Part shown: piece by piece, positions 35,096-43,789 of the stretch
Numbering within the stretch: the first letter of the stretch is position 1
Layout of the letters: each line of letters begins with the position of its first letter
Source of the DNA: Gemmatimonadaceae bacterium
Lineage (GTDB): Bacteria > Gemmatimonadota > Gemmatimonadetes > Gemmatimonadales > Gemmatimonadaceae
Length of the DNA: 64,000 nt
Reading direction: 5' to 3'
Assembly: GCA_020846935.1 (NCBI GenBank)
Contig: JADLCY010000015.1
Coordinates: forward strand, 1 to 64,000
Notes under the pieces: generated by a model
Seen by the model: only the letters and a program-made list of their open reading frames with translations
Databases searched by the model: none
Told to the model about the DNA's origin: nothing
Made by a program: the position numbers and the translations under genes

Positions 35096-35620
35096 CTAAC
35101 CTATTCCCGCGGTCCAGAATGAGGCAAGCCGGGCGATTTGGCGCACAACCTCTTGATGTGTAAGGACTTCCGTGTCAATCGCTGCGGCAGATCTTGCGTA
35201 ATACTCCTCTCGTTCGGCCCCAAGACGGGTCAAAATGGCCTCGGGATCCCCCTTCATTAATAGCGGGCGCGCGTCACGGTTCCCCTCCATCCGACGAACG
35301 GCGGTGGCCGGAGAAACCCGCAACCAGACGAGCCGAATCCCTGGCCGGAGCAGATCAACGGTCTCCGATCGGGTAACCCAACCGCCACCGGGCGACAGTA
35401 TGGCGGGGGGAGCTCCGACGAGCGCCGCCGTTACCTCGCACTCGCGCTCCCTGAAGTAGTCCTCACCGCTCTCCTCAAAGATCCGAGCGATCGAGCGTCC
35501 TTCCTGACGTTCGATGACGGCGTCGAAGTCGATCACGTCGCGCGCGAGCAGCTCGCCGAGCGCACGCGCGATGGTCGTCTTTCCCGCTCCAGGCAGTCCC
35601 ACCAGCGCCAGGTGCCGCAC
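35096..35620 (-). CDS. aroK: shikimate kinase
   Basis: 174 residues from a GTG at 35620, one base after the aroC stop (TGA-G-GTG) with GGGAG upstream inside aroC; the frame remains open upstream but inside aroC. P-loop is GLPGAGKTTIA (Gly-Lys-Thr-Thr). Shikimate-binding residues appear in DFDAVIE, YFRERECEV and SPGGGWV. The lid Arg is in GNRDARPLL. It phosphorylates shikimate in the chorismate pathway, next to aroC. Pil clusters in proteobacteria often adjoin aroK; the pil genes here are upstream too. Confidence 0.92.
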   Translation of the reverse strand: MRHLALVGLPGAGKTTIARALGELLARDVIDFDAVIERQEGRSIARIFEESGEDYFRERECEVTAALVGAPPAILSPGGGWVTRSETVDLLRPGIRLVWLRVSPATAVRRMEGNRDARPLLMKGDPEAILTRLGAEREEYYARSAAAIDTEVLTHQEVVRQIARLASFWTAGIG

Positions 35621-35621
35621 C

Positions 35622-36827
35622 TCAATCTCCCGTGGCCTGACCGATCCTTGCGGCGATGTGCGCCACGTACGCCGCATGATTCCGCCGAATCTCCTCGACC
35701 GAGTCGCCGCCGAACTTCTCCAGCCAGGCGTCGGCCAGGACGATTGCGGTCATTGCTTCGGCGATGACTCCCATCGCGGGTACGGCGGTCACGTCGGACC
35801 GTTCGGCCACCGCGGCTGCCGCTGCTCCGGTGGTCACGTCGACCGTACTCAGCGGTCGCATCAGCGTGGCAATCGGCTTCATGGCCACGCGGAGCACGAG
35901 CGATTCGCCCGTGGTCATGCCTCCTTCCAGGCCACCCGCCCGGTTGGTGGCGCGCCGAACGCCGCCCGTCGCTGCACTCGACGCATCACGATTGATCTCG
36001 TCATGTACCTCGGATCCCGGTCGGCGCGCCGCCTCGAAGCCGAGTCCCACTTCGACGCCCTTGACTGCCGGGATGGACATGATTGCCGCGGCGAGACGCC
36101 CATCGAGCTTTCGGTCCCATGAGACGTGCGAGCCGAGTCCGGCGGGAAGTCCGGTGACGACAACCTCACAGATGCCGCCAAGCGTGTTGCCGGCCCGCTT
36201 TGCCTCGTCGACGAGTGCGATCATGCGTGACTCCGCATCGCGGTCGAGCGTGCGGAGCGGTGAGGGGTCGGCCGCCGCATTGAGGTCGGCGGGGAGGGTG
36301 GCGGGCGGCGCAGCGTCAATGCCGCCGAGGTGGACGAGATGGCTGCCAATCTTCACTCCAAATGCATCAAGCAGGTGACGACACACGGCGCCTACGGCGA
36401 CGCGCGCGGTCGTCTCTCGCGCGGAGGCGCGTTCCAGAATGTCGCGGGCGTCGTCGCGATCGTACTTGAGCATGCCTGTGAGGTCGGCATGTCCGGGGCG
36501 GGGTCTGGTTACGGCTCGGCGACGCAGCACAGGGTCGCCCTCCTGCGGCGCCGGGTCCATGATCTCCTGCCAGTTCTTCCAGTCGCGGTTGCGGATGAGC
36601 ATCGCGATCGGAGAGCCCAGGGTCTGCCCCGCACGCACGCCGGAGAGGAACTCGACCTCGTCCTTCTCGATCTGCATGCGTCGCCCGCGTCCATAGCCCT
36701 GCTGTCGACGCGCGAGTTCGCTATTGACGTCGTCGGCGAGGAGAGCGAGCCCTGCGGGCATGCCCTCCAGTGTGGCGACGAGCGCGGGGCCGTGGGATTC
36801 GCCGGCGGTGGAGAATCGAAGGAACAT
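35622..36827 (-). CDS. aroC: chorismate synthase
   Basis: 401 residues from the ATG at 36827 (MFLRFSTAGESHGPALV). GYGRGRRMQIEKDEVEFLSG is the FMN-binding signature (20 residues), and RASARETTARVAVGAV is the second. It converts EPSP to chorismate. The upstream gap of 540 bases is noncoding and contains the repeat array; aroK follows with one base between. No overlap with upstream genes suggests an operon starts here. Confidence 0.96.
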   Translation of the reverse strand: MFLRFSTAGESHGPALVATLEGMPAGLALLADDVNSELARRQQGYGRGRRMQIEKDEVEFLSGVRAGQTLGSPIAMLIRNRDWKNWQEIMDPAPQEGDPVLRRRAVTRPRPGHADLTGMLKYDRDDARDILERASARETTARVAVGAVCRHLLDAFGVKIGSHLVHLGGIDAAPPATLPADLNAAADPSPLRTLDRDAESRMIALVDEAKRAGNTLGGICEVVVTGLPAGLGSHVSWDRKLDGRLAAAIMSIPAVKGVEVGLGFEAARRPGSEVHDEINRDASSAATGGVRRATNRAGGLEGGMTTGESLVLRVAMKPIATLMRPLSTVDVTTGAAAAAVAERSDVTAVPAMGVIAEAMTAIVLADAWLEKFGGDSVEEIRRNHAAYVAHIAARIGQATGD

Positions 36828-37120
36828 CAGTCTGGCTGTTGACAATCTGTTGGTCGTTTGGTGCTGCTCTCGGCGCGTCCCGCGCCCTGCCTGCGGGCTG
36901 GATTCGAGCCGCAGGCTTTCCAGGGGTGACAGGTAGGTTCGAACCCTCGGGAGCGCCTGCAACGGGGGAATGTCTTCCGCCGGCCCGCGAAGGGAAACGT
37001 GTTACGGCAGGGGGAGCAAGGCCTTCCCGGGGGCATCTCGCCTACGGTGGCGCGGGGCCGTGGCCCAGCGGCTTCATTTCCGACGTCGATTGATCGGTGG
37101 CGACCTGGCGAAGGACGGAC
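36828..37120. other. leader region of aroC, no gene
   Basis: GC-rich noncoding sequence. A hairpin CCTGCGG-(12)-CCGCAGG occupies 36890-36915, and a palindrome GGTTCGAACC lies at 36936-36945. These T-loop-like words are not part of a foldable tRNA. Open frames here have shadow-like composition. Confidence 0.4.
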
Positions 37121-37291
37121 GAGCGTCTTGTTTGAGCCTCGTAGCGTCTGGTTGCGCCTCGGGCCGTCTTGTGAGCCTCGTTGAGCCCGTAGCGCCTCGT
37201 TGAGGCTCCGTAGCGCCATGTTGGTGCCTCGTAGCGCCACGTTGAGCCTCGTAGCGCCACGTCGGGCCTCGTAGCGCCTCTTGGCGCCCTC
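37121..37291. repeat. array of about nine degenerate 20-21 bp repeats
   Basis: Successive units follow the consensus GTAGCGCCACGTTGAGCCTC: the clearest are 37210-37230, 37231-37250, 37251-37270 and 37271-37291; older, diverged units run back to 37121. Unit length alternates between 20 and 21 with a 19 and a truncated one, so no reading frame is kept and the array is noncoding. It lies between the lipoprotein gene and aroC. Confidence 0.75.
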
Positions 37292-37313
37292 GTCGCGCCG
37301 ACGCACAAACGAC

Positions 37314-37344
37314 GCGAGCCCCGCCGAGGATCGACGGGGCTCGC
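37314..37344 (-). terminator. terminator of the pilM-Q/lipoprotein operon
   Basis: GCGAGCCCCG (37314-37323) pairs perfectly with CGGGGCTCGC (37335-37344); three further pairs (CGA/TCG) are possible inside. On the minus strand it starts 23 bases after the lipoprotein stop and is followed by GTCGTTTGTG. Confidence 0.65.
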
Positions 37345-37367
37345 GAGGCCGATTCAGGCTTCGGCGA

Positions 37368-39836
37368 TCAGGGCTGCCTGATCCTTGCCTGTGAGATCGC
37401 GTTGTTGATATCGGCGCGACGCACATCGATCACGACCAGGCCTTCGGGCGTGAGGCCGAACAGCTTCACCACCAGGTTCGGATCCTGCGCAGCTTCGGCC
37501 GGCGAAGGCACCGCGGCGCGAAGCGGGCCGTACAGGTTGGTGCGGATCGGAATGCGTCCGCGCAGCCGGTACGTGTAGGAGTCGACGATCTGGATCGAGA
37601 AGTCACCCGAGGCCACGAACGCAACGCGCGCGAGCGAGTCGACGGTGTTCTCGTCCTTGTTGTTCGGGTGGAAGACGATTCCGGCGCCCGTGTTGAAGGT
37701 GGCGTATTTGCCCTGCAGCCGGAGCGACGAGTCCGCAAAGAACGTCTCGACGCCATGCACGCCGATGTTCGACGAATTCTGGTTGATGTCGAGACCGTAG
37801 ACCTTGTCTGATGCGTTGTTCGTCAGGTCGGCCACTTCCATCGGCGCCGAATATTGCGCGCCGTCGGCCGTGGTGCCTGTGGGATCGAACACCAGGAGCA
37901 CGCGACCGGCGCGGCGCGGCGTGTTGCCTTCGCCAAAGGCGACGCGGCGACGGTCACCGCCAACCGCCACGAAGTTCGTGTCGGGCAGGGCGAGTGACGC
38001 GACGTCGAGATCCTTGACGGCCACCACGTTGCCGGAGACCGGCGCCTGGCGGAGGGTGGCAATCGCACCCTCGACGGTGAGGGAGTTGACGCACACCGCG
38101 GTGTTGGGGTTGTTGCCGGGTGTGTGTTCGCAGATGATGATGCGATCGGGAACGCCATCTTCGCCCTCGATCACGTCCACGTGGTCGGCGTTGATGATGA
38201 CGTAGTGGCCCTTGAGGAACGCGCCGTACTGCCAGATCTGGCGCGGCTCGGCGCGCGCATCGAGGAAGTTGTCGATGCGCCGCAGGGTGCCCGGGATCGC
38301 GGAACTGGTGGGACGCGTCGAGTAGTAGAGCGCGCCGCTCGCCGCCTGAGCGATGTACTGCGGGCGGTCGGAGTAGTCGATCGGCGGGGCGACGGTGAAC
38401 TTGAAGCCGCCCGAGCTCTCGTCCTTGTTGTACGACACGTCGAACACGTACTCGTTCGCCGTCTTCACCCGCCCCGTTTCGAGGCGCGTGTCGAGGGCGA
38501 CCTTGGAGACGTTGGTACCGCCCGAGTTGGCGACCAGCAACAGCGAGTTGGAATTGTCGATCGCCATACCCCACGGTTGGGCGCCTACGGCGACCGACGC
38601 GAGGCGCTGCAGGGTGGTGGAGTAGTTCCAGGCCTCGAGGGAGTTCCGATTGATGTTCGAGACGTAGACGGTGGCGCGTGCGGTGTCGATTGCAATGTCC
38701 GCCCCAAGGCTGCCGGCGGGCATGGCATAGGTGAGGCCGTAGGCATATGTGACCGCGTCGCGCTTGGCGAGCGAGTCCGCATTCACCGGCACGCTGGCGC
38801 CGGTCGGTACCGCGTAGCCCGTCTTGCCGGACACGTCGGTGGCGTACGCGGTGATGAACATCGCCTGTCCACGGAGCGCGATGGGGGCGTTGAACACCTT
38901 GCGACGCGTGACGTGCTGCGCCGGCGCGGTGAGCGTGTCGGCGGCGCGGTAGACGACAACGCCGGCGGAGTTCTTCGCGACGAACCCGATGATGCGCACG
39001 AGGCCATCGGTGTCACGCGCCTCCAGGTCGAGCGAATCCGGAGTCTCCAGGCGCGGGGCGACCGTCTGATAGACGATCGGCGCCAGGAGGTCGGGGCCGG
39101 CCGCGGCGACGCGGACCACGAACGGCTGGCCCTGACCACGGAGCCCGTCACGGTTCTCGGCGAACGGGGTGATCGTGATCATACTGCCGGCGCCGAGGGC
39201 CGCTGGCACCTGGAACTGGTACGTCACGGTGTCGCCCTTGGGGTACGGCACCGGGAAGAGCGTGGAATCCGCGCGACCAAAGCCCGTCGCACTGGCCTTG
39301 TAGCCGACCTTGGTCAGGCCGGTGGTGTCGATCACGCCGACGTTGAAGCTGTACGTGCCGGAGATGATGACGTTGGGCTGCGGTTGCACGAGCGCGATGC
39401 GAGGCACGTTTGGATCGAACGCGATCGCGCTCGCGGCGCTGGACGCGGTGTTCGAGGCGCCGTCGCTGACCGACGTGCGCACCGTGATCACCTGGCCCGG
39501 ACGCACACCGGCGAGAGGGATGCTGATGGTCTTGGAGTACGTGCTGCTCGCGGCCACAAAGCTGGCCGAGTCGCGGCCGACCACCAGGGAGTCCGCGAAG
39601 ACGCGGGTCACGACCGTGGTGAGGGCAGCGTTGTCCTTTGCGTTGACGAGGACCTGCAGGGGGACGCGCACGCTGACGGAATCGACCCCGTCACTGCCGA
39701 CCTTCCCCTCGATCGAGACGGCGACCTCGGGCACGATCCGATCGGACGTGGTCGAGGCGATCTCGGTCGACGCGCAGCCTGCGGCCGCAAGGGCCGCGAG
39801 GAGCCCCGGGGCAACGCGACGAATGGAATGCTTCAT
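37368..39836 (-). CDS. large lipoprotein with Ig-like and beta-propeller domains, in pil operon
   Basis: 822 residues from the ATG at 39836. Lipobox AAAGC gives a lipid anchor. Residues 35-330 are Ig-like beta domains (SIPLAGVRPGQVITVRTSVSD; PRIALVQPQPNVIISGTYSF); residues 380-800 are a YVTN/NHL-type propeller (TVYVSNINRNSLEAWN, QPWGMAIDNSNSLLLVANSGG). It starts 19 bases after pilQ and has a terminator behind it, so it is the last gene of pilMNOPQ. I infer a surface or periplasmic role with the pilus, for example an adhesin or a secretin partner like PilY1 or PilF in function, not in sequence. Confidence 0.8.
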   Translation of the reverse strand: MKHSIRRVAPGLLAALAAAGCASTEIASTTSDRIVPEVAVSIEGKVGSDGVDSVSVRVPLQVLVNAKDNAALTTVVTRVFADSLVVGRDSASFVAASSTYSKTISIPLAGVRPGQVITVRTSVSDGASNTASSAASAIAFDPNVPRIALVQPQPNVIISGTYSFNVGVIDTTGLTKVGYKASATGFGRADSTLFPVPYPKGDTVTYQFQVPAALGAGSMITITPFAENRDGLRGQGQPFVVRVAAAGPDLLAPIVYQTVAPRLETPDSLDLEARDTDGLVRIIGFVAKNSAGVVVYRAADTLTAPAQHVTRRKVFNAPIALRGQAMFITAYATDVSGKTGYAVPTGASVPVNADSLAKRDAVTYAYGLTYAMPAGSLGADIAIDTARATVYVSNINRNSLEAWNYSTTLQRLASVAVGAQPWGMAIDNSNSLLLVANSGGTNVSKVALDTRLETGRVKTANEYVFDVSYNKDESSGGFKFTVAPPIDYSDRPQYIAQAASGALYYSTRPTSSAIPGTLRRIDNFLDARAEPRQIWQYGAFLKGHYVIINADHVDVIEGEDGVPDRIIICEHTPGNNPNTAVCVNSLTVEGAIATLRQAPVSGNVVAVKDLDVASLALPDTNFVAVGGDRRRVAFGEGNTPRRAGRVLLVFDPTGTTADGAQYSAPMEVADLTNNASDKVYGLDINQNSSNIGVHGVETFFADSSLRLQGKYATFNTGAGIVFHPNNKDENTVDSLARVAFVASGDFSIQIVDSYTYRLRGRIPIRTNLYGPLRAAVPSPAEAAQDPNLVVKLFGLTPEGLVVIDVRRADINNAISQARIRQP

Positions 39837-39855
39837 CGGTAAGCTCCAGGTAGGG

Positions 39856-41832
39856 TTACTTGCTGCCGCTCGGCGGCCGCACCGGGTCACCATCGTTGAT
39901 GATCGTCGGTGTGATCATGATCAGCAGGTCCTTCTTTTCCTCGCGCGAGTCGGACTGCGAGAAGAAGCGCCCGATGAGGGGCAGGTCGGACAGGAAGGGG
40001 ATGCCGGCGCGGTTCTTCACGACCTGAGTCTGGACCAGGCCGGCGATCACCGCGGTCTCGCCGTCGTTCACGAGCAGCTGCGTCTGGGCGTTGCGCTTGT
40101 CAATGATGAAGCCGAGGTCGCCGCCAACGATGCGCAGTTCCGACTGCTCCGCTTCCATCTTCATGCGGATCTGGCGGTTGCTCGTGATGTGCGGCGTGAC
40201 CTTGAGGATGATGCCCGTTTCGCGGAACTGGACGTTGGCACGGGCGGGCGTACCGATCTGACCCAGGGAGCCGGCGTCGATTACGCGGACCGGGGTTTCC
40301 TGGCCGACCGTGAGGCGCGCTTCGCGGTTGTCGAGCGTCACGACACTCGGCTCGGCCTGGACGTCGGAGAGCTGCGACTCGCGGAGTGCGTCGAGGAACG
40401 ACGTGAGCGAGTACTTCCCGAGTGCGGTGGAGAAGATGAGGTTGAGCGCGCTCCCGGACTTGTACTTTCTCGTCGCGTTGGCGACGCCGGCGATCGCGTC
40501 GCCGCCGAGTTCCACCCGCGATTCGAACTGACCGGGCGTTGTGGCGCCTTCGGGGATGCGCGGGAGCAGCGTATTGAGGAACGTGTTCGCCGAGCCGATG
40601 TCATAGCTCAGGCCGAGCTGTTCGATCGAGGTGCGCTGGACCGAGATGATCTTGGCCTTGAGGGCCACCTGCGGCGTGCGCACGTCGAGCCCGCGGACGT
40701 ACGAGAGCAGGTTCGGCAGCCGCGAAGCGACTTCGGTGATGATCAGCGAGTTGGTGGCGCTGTCTGCCGCGACGGTTCCGCGGACGATGCAACCGGCCGG
40801 TACGCCGCCGACACCACCGCCACCCTGCGCGCCACCGGTGCCCTGACTCGTGCCAGGCGCACAGTCCTTGTAGAGAAGCCCCTGCACCGTGGGCTGCAGC
40901 GACGTGGCCGACACGTAGTTGATGTTCACCATCTGCGTGGCGACCGGCTCACTGGCCTGCTTCTCGAGGATGTTCTTGTAGCTGTCGACCGTGATGATGC
41001 CTGACGCTTCTTCGATGGCGGCAAGGCCCTGTGCCTCGAGGAGTGCCTTGAGGGCGACGTCCCAGGGCTGGTCCTTGATCTCGGCGGTGATGGTGCCCGA
41101 GACGTCCTTGCCGACGACGATGGTGCGCTGTGAGAAGGTGGCGAACGCCGCGAGCACGTCGCGGATGTCAGCACCGGCGTAGGTTACCGTGATGCGCGGC
41201 TGCTGTGCCTGCGGCGCCGCAGCGTCGATCCGGGGCTCGGGGCGCACGTTCTGCGTCGCGGCCTCCTCGATGTCGCGGGCCGGCGGCGAGGTCACGACCT
41301 CACCGGCCTTCTCGACGACCGTGGTGTCTGACTTCGGGGTCGCCGCGGGACGTTCGGCCGCAACTTCGGCGACCGCCTCGGCGAGCATCTGGCCGGAGGA
41401 GTGCCAAGCGGCGAACCGCTCTTCTGCGGTGAGCGAGATGCGGACCGTGTTGCCTTCGCGGGTCACCGCGTAGTCGCGCTCGCGGTCCAGGTCGAGGACG
41501 ATGCGCACGACGTCGCTGCGGTACTGGGCGAGCCGGACGTTGCTGATCCCGGCGCGGGCGATGCGATCGTACGCGCGGGCAAACGGCGCGAGCCGAGCGC
41601 CGCTGATGTCGAGCACGATGCGGTGCGGCGACGGGACGGTGAAGTCCTGCACCTCGACCGGACCGGACACCGAGACGATCACGTCGGCGCGTCCGGTACC
41701 CGGGACGATCGAGAGCGCGGTAATGGAGCTGGCGGCCTCGATCGCGACCGCCGGACGGCCGGCATGCGCCTCACGAGAGCTGCCGAACAGCGCGACGGTC
41801 GTGATGGCGACCAGCGAACAGACTCGCCTCAT
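39856..41832 (-). CDS. pilQ: type IV pilus secretin PilQ
   Basis: 658 residues with a signal peptide ending SREAHAG. One AMIN domain (residues about 40-135, SPHRIVLDISGARL) binds peptidoglycan; an STN/N0 domain (DIRDVLAAFATFSQRTIVVG) and N1 domain follow, then the secretin barrel with VQTQVVKNRAGIPFLSDLP and GRFFSQSDSREEKKDLLIMI (20). It is the outer-membrane gate for pili. The start overlaps pilP by 4 bp. Confidence 0.95.
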   Translation of the reverse strand: MRRVCSLVAITTVALFGSSREAHAGRPAVAIEAASSITALSIVPGTGRADVIVSVSGPVEVQDFTVPSPHRIVLDISGARLAPFARAYDRIARAGISNVRLAQYRSDVVRIVLDLDRERDYAVTREGNTVRISLTAEERFAAWHSSGQMLAEAVAEVAAERPAATPKSDTTVVEKAGEVVTSPPARDIEEAATQNVRPEPRIDAAAPQAQQPRITVTYAGADIRDVLAAFATFSQRTIVVGKDVSGTITAEIKDQPWDVALKALLEAQGLAAIEEASGIITVDSYKNILEKQASEPVATQMVNINYVSATSLQPTVQGLLYKDCAPGTSQGTGGAQGGGGVGGVPAGCIVRGTVAADSATNSLIITEVASRLPNLLSYVRGLDVRTPQVALKAKIISVQRTSIEQLGLSYDIGSANTFLNTLLPRIPEGATTPGQFESRVELGGDAIAGVANATRKYKSGSALNLIFSTALGKYSLTSFLDALRESQLSDVQAEPSVVTLDNREARLTVGQETPVRVIDAGSLGQIGTPARANVQFRETGIILKVTPHITSNRQIRMKMEAEQSELRIVGGDLGFIIDKRNAQTQLLVNDGETAVIAGLVQTQVVKNRAGIPFLSDLPLIGRFFSQSDSREEKKDLLIMITPTIINDGDPVRPPSGSK

Positions 41833-42413
41833 TGCTTCCTCTCTTTGTTGGAATCACCCAGCGCCAGCGTTTCCTGGCGGCTGTACCCGAACTCTTCAAT
41901 CGTGAACACCACCGACCGCGGCGAGATGGCGGAGACCCGCATGCGACCGAGCGACTGCCCGACGCGGATGCGGTACTGCTCCTTCTCCTTGGTCGAGACG
42001 TCGTGGAGGACCGCGACGGAGTTGCGACCGCCCGCGTCGTACGCCACGGCGACGAGCCGCAGGTCCGAGATGAGGGGTCGGAGCTCGCTCGTGCTCATGA
42101 GCGAGACGAACGGATCGCGGCGTCCGCCGCGATCGTACAGGAACGTTTCGCGTTCGAAGCTGCTGCCAGCGGAGACCACCGAGGCGGTGCCGGCTGCGGA
42201 ATCGGTGGCGACGCGACGTGCCGCGGCGGGCGTGGCGGCCGGCGCGGCGACCGCGGAGTCAGTCGGCAGCGTCGAGTTTGCGCGTGTCTGCGCGTTTGAC
42301 GCGGCGACGGCGTTGGTGGCCGCCGCCTTGGTCCGCGAGATGGACGGGATCGACTGCGCCTGTACCGCGTTCGCGGCAAAGACGACGGCCCCGAGGAGCA
42401 CCGGGATACGCAT
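41829..42413 (-). CDS. pilP: type IV pilus assembly protein PilP-like
   Basis: 194 residues. Signal peptide MRIPVLLGAVVFAANAVQA without a lipobox, so it is periplasmic rather than a lipoprotein as in Pseudomonas. An Ala/Thr/Arg-rich linker covers 30-85. The C-terminal domain has RRDPFVSLMS, a match to the F/DPF motif of PilP, then beta strands ending in FTIEEFGYSRQE. PilP links PilNO to PilQ. Overlaps pilO by one base and pilQ by four. Confidence 0.85.
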   Translation of the reverse strand: MRIPVLLGAVVFAANAVQAQSIPSISRTKAAATNAVAASNAQTRANSTLPTDSAVAAPAATPAAARRVATDSAAGTASVVSAGSSFERETFLYDRGGRRDPFVSLMSTSELRPLISDLRLVAVAYDAGGRNSVAVLHDVSTKEKEQYRIRVGQSLGRMRVSAISPRSVVFTIEEFGYSRQETLALGDSNKERKQ

Positions 42414-43027
42414 CAGGACTTCCCTCCACGCGTCACTGTCGCCGTCCTGGCGACATAGGTCTGGATCTCGAACTTCGTGTCGAGGGCCGAGGAGCCGACG
42501 GGGCGCCGGGCGACCGCATCGAGGTTGGTGTTACCGGCCACCGCGAGCGACACGTTCACCGGCGCCATGATGCGCGTCAGCGAGCCGACGTTCGCGAGGA
42601 ACTCGGCGACGGCGTGGTAGCCGCCGGTGACGGCGATCTGGTAGCGGTAGGTGTCGAACTGCTCGCCCTCGACCACGGGGGCCGGGGTGACGGCAGAGAT
42701 GTCCAGGCCCGCACGACGCGCGGCGGTCGACACCTGCTCGAGGAGCGCGGGCACCTCGTTGCCGGTGGGCACGAGCTGCCGCATGACTTCCAGGTCGCGG
42801 CCGAACTGATCGGCCTCGGCGCGGAGCTGCTCGCCCTTGCCTTCGGCGGCCTCGGAGCGTGCGACGTTGTTGCGCTTTTCGAGCGTATCCACACGCGAGC
42901 GCAGTTCGGTCAGTTCCTCGGACTTGGGCTTGTAGACGAAGTTCCAGTACGAGGAGGCGAGCATCGCGGCGACGACGCAGACCAGGACCATCGCCTGTTC
43001 ACGCTGTGTCTTTGGCGGGAAAGCCAT
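42413..43027 (-). CDS. pilO: type IV pilus assembly protein PilO
   Basis: 204 residues: cytoplasmic start, one membrane helix (MVLVCVVAAMLASSYWNFVY), then a coiled coil and a ferredoxin-like periplasmic domain with RYQIAVTGGYHAVAEFLANV (20), a typical PilO motif. It pairs with PilN. The gene is 3 bases after pilN. Confidence 0.92.
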   Translation of the reverse strand: MAFPPKTQREQAMVLVCVVAAMLASSYWNFVYKPKSEELTELRSRVDTLEKRNNVARSEAAEGKGEQLRAEADQFGRDLEVMRQLVPTGNEVPALLEQVSTAARRAGLDISAVTPAPVVEGEQFDTYRYQIAVTGGYHAVAEFLANVGSLTRIMAPVNVSLAVAGNTNLDAVARRPVGSSALDTKFEIQTYVARTATVTRGGKS

Positions 43028-43030
43028 GGG

Positions 43031-43768
43031 TTACCTCACCGAGAGCGAAACGGGGGCGGTGGTGATGACGGACTTGTCGGGGCGTTCGAACTCGGCGTCG
43101 AGCTGGAACTCCGTGACTTCCTTGCCATCGAGAATGACGAGCTCGGACTTCGCGAGCTGGACGTTCTGCAGGAACGGCGACGTTTCGAGGAGCTTCATGA
43201 AGCGAGTGAGCGCCTGGATGTCGACGGTGTTGCCGATGAGCCGGAAGCGGAGCGGGCCGACCGGCGCCTCGTCCTTCTTGCCAGGCCTGGCGGTGGTGTC
43301 GGCCTTCTCCTTCTTCTTCTGGTCTTCGAGCAGGGCTGCCGGCACGGCGACCGCGGAGGTCTGCTGGATGGACTTGAGCCACGTGTAGGGCGGCAGCGAG
43401 CGTGACACCTCGTCGAGGATGTGCGGCCACACGTAGCGATCGTTGTCGATCGAGCGGATGATGGTCAGCTGCTTCATGACCGAGTCGCGCTTGGCTTCGG
43501 CGCGGCGGCGTTCCTTGAGCACCATCGCGTATCGCGTGGAGTCCCGGAGTGCCGCGGTCTCGCGAAGGCCGAGGTCCATGGCGTTGGACGACTGCGAGAG
43601 GTGCATGGTGCCGACGCCGCCGACCGCGAGCAGCACGGCGACGATGGCGGAGAGCAGGTACGGATCCCGGGTGCGCGAGGCGGCACCGGTGGCGAAGCCC
43701 TTGAGCGAGAAGCCGCCGTGGGACTTGCTCTTCCTGGCGGCGCCTGGCAGGAGGTTGATCTGGATCAT
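43031..43768 (-). CDS. pilN: type IV pilus assembly protein PilN
   Basis: 245 residues. The INLLPG motif at the N-terminus binds PilM. One membrane helix (about 34-52), coiled coil, then a ferredoxin-like fold with an inserted Lys/Glu/Asp-rich loop (QKKKEKADTTARPGKKDEAP). FRLIGNTVDIQALTRFMKLL (20) is a typical PilN strand-helix. It starts 21 bases after the pilM stop. Confidence 0.92.
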   Translation of the reverse strand: MIQINLLPGAARKSKSHGGFSLKGFATGAASRTRDPYLLSAIVAVLLAVGGVGTMHLSQSSNAMDLGLRETAALRDSTRYAMVLKERRRAEAKRDSVMKQLTIIRSIDNDRYVWPHILDEVSRSLPPYTWLKSIQQTSAVAVPAALLEDQKKKEKADTTARPGKKDEAPVGPLRFRLIGNTVDIQALTRFMKLLETSPFLQNVQLAKSELVILDGKEVTEFQLDAEFERPDKSVITTAPVSLSVR

Positions 43769-43789
43769 CGGAATGATTCGCTCGTGGGG

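Noticed and set aside
36890-36945. T-loop-like words (GATTCGAGCC and GGTTCGAACC) suggesting a tRNA
   Set aside because: No acceptor stem, anticodon arm or D arm can be folded on either strand; the words are explained by a hairpin and a palindrome.
37121-37291. CRISPR array
   Set aside because: Repeats are 20-21 bp in direct contact without spacers, degenerate, and no cas genes are present.
36829-37426. 199-codon minus-strand frame across the repeat array
   Set aside because: Repeat units change the frame and the predicted protein is low-complexity Arg-rich sequence; a terminator hairpin lies inside it.
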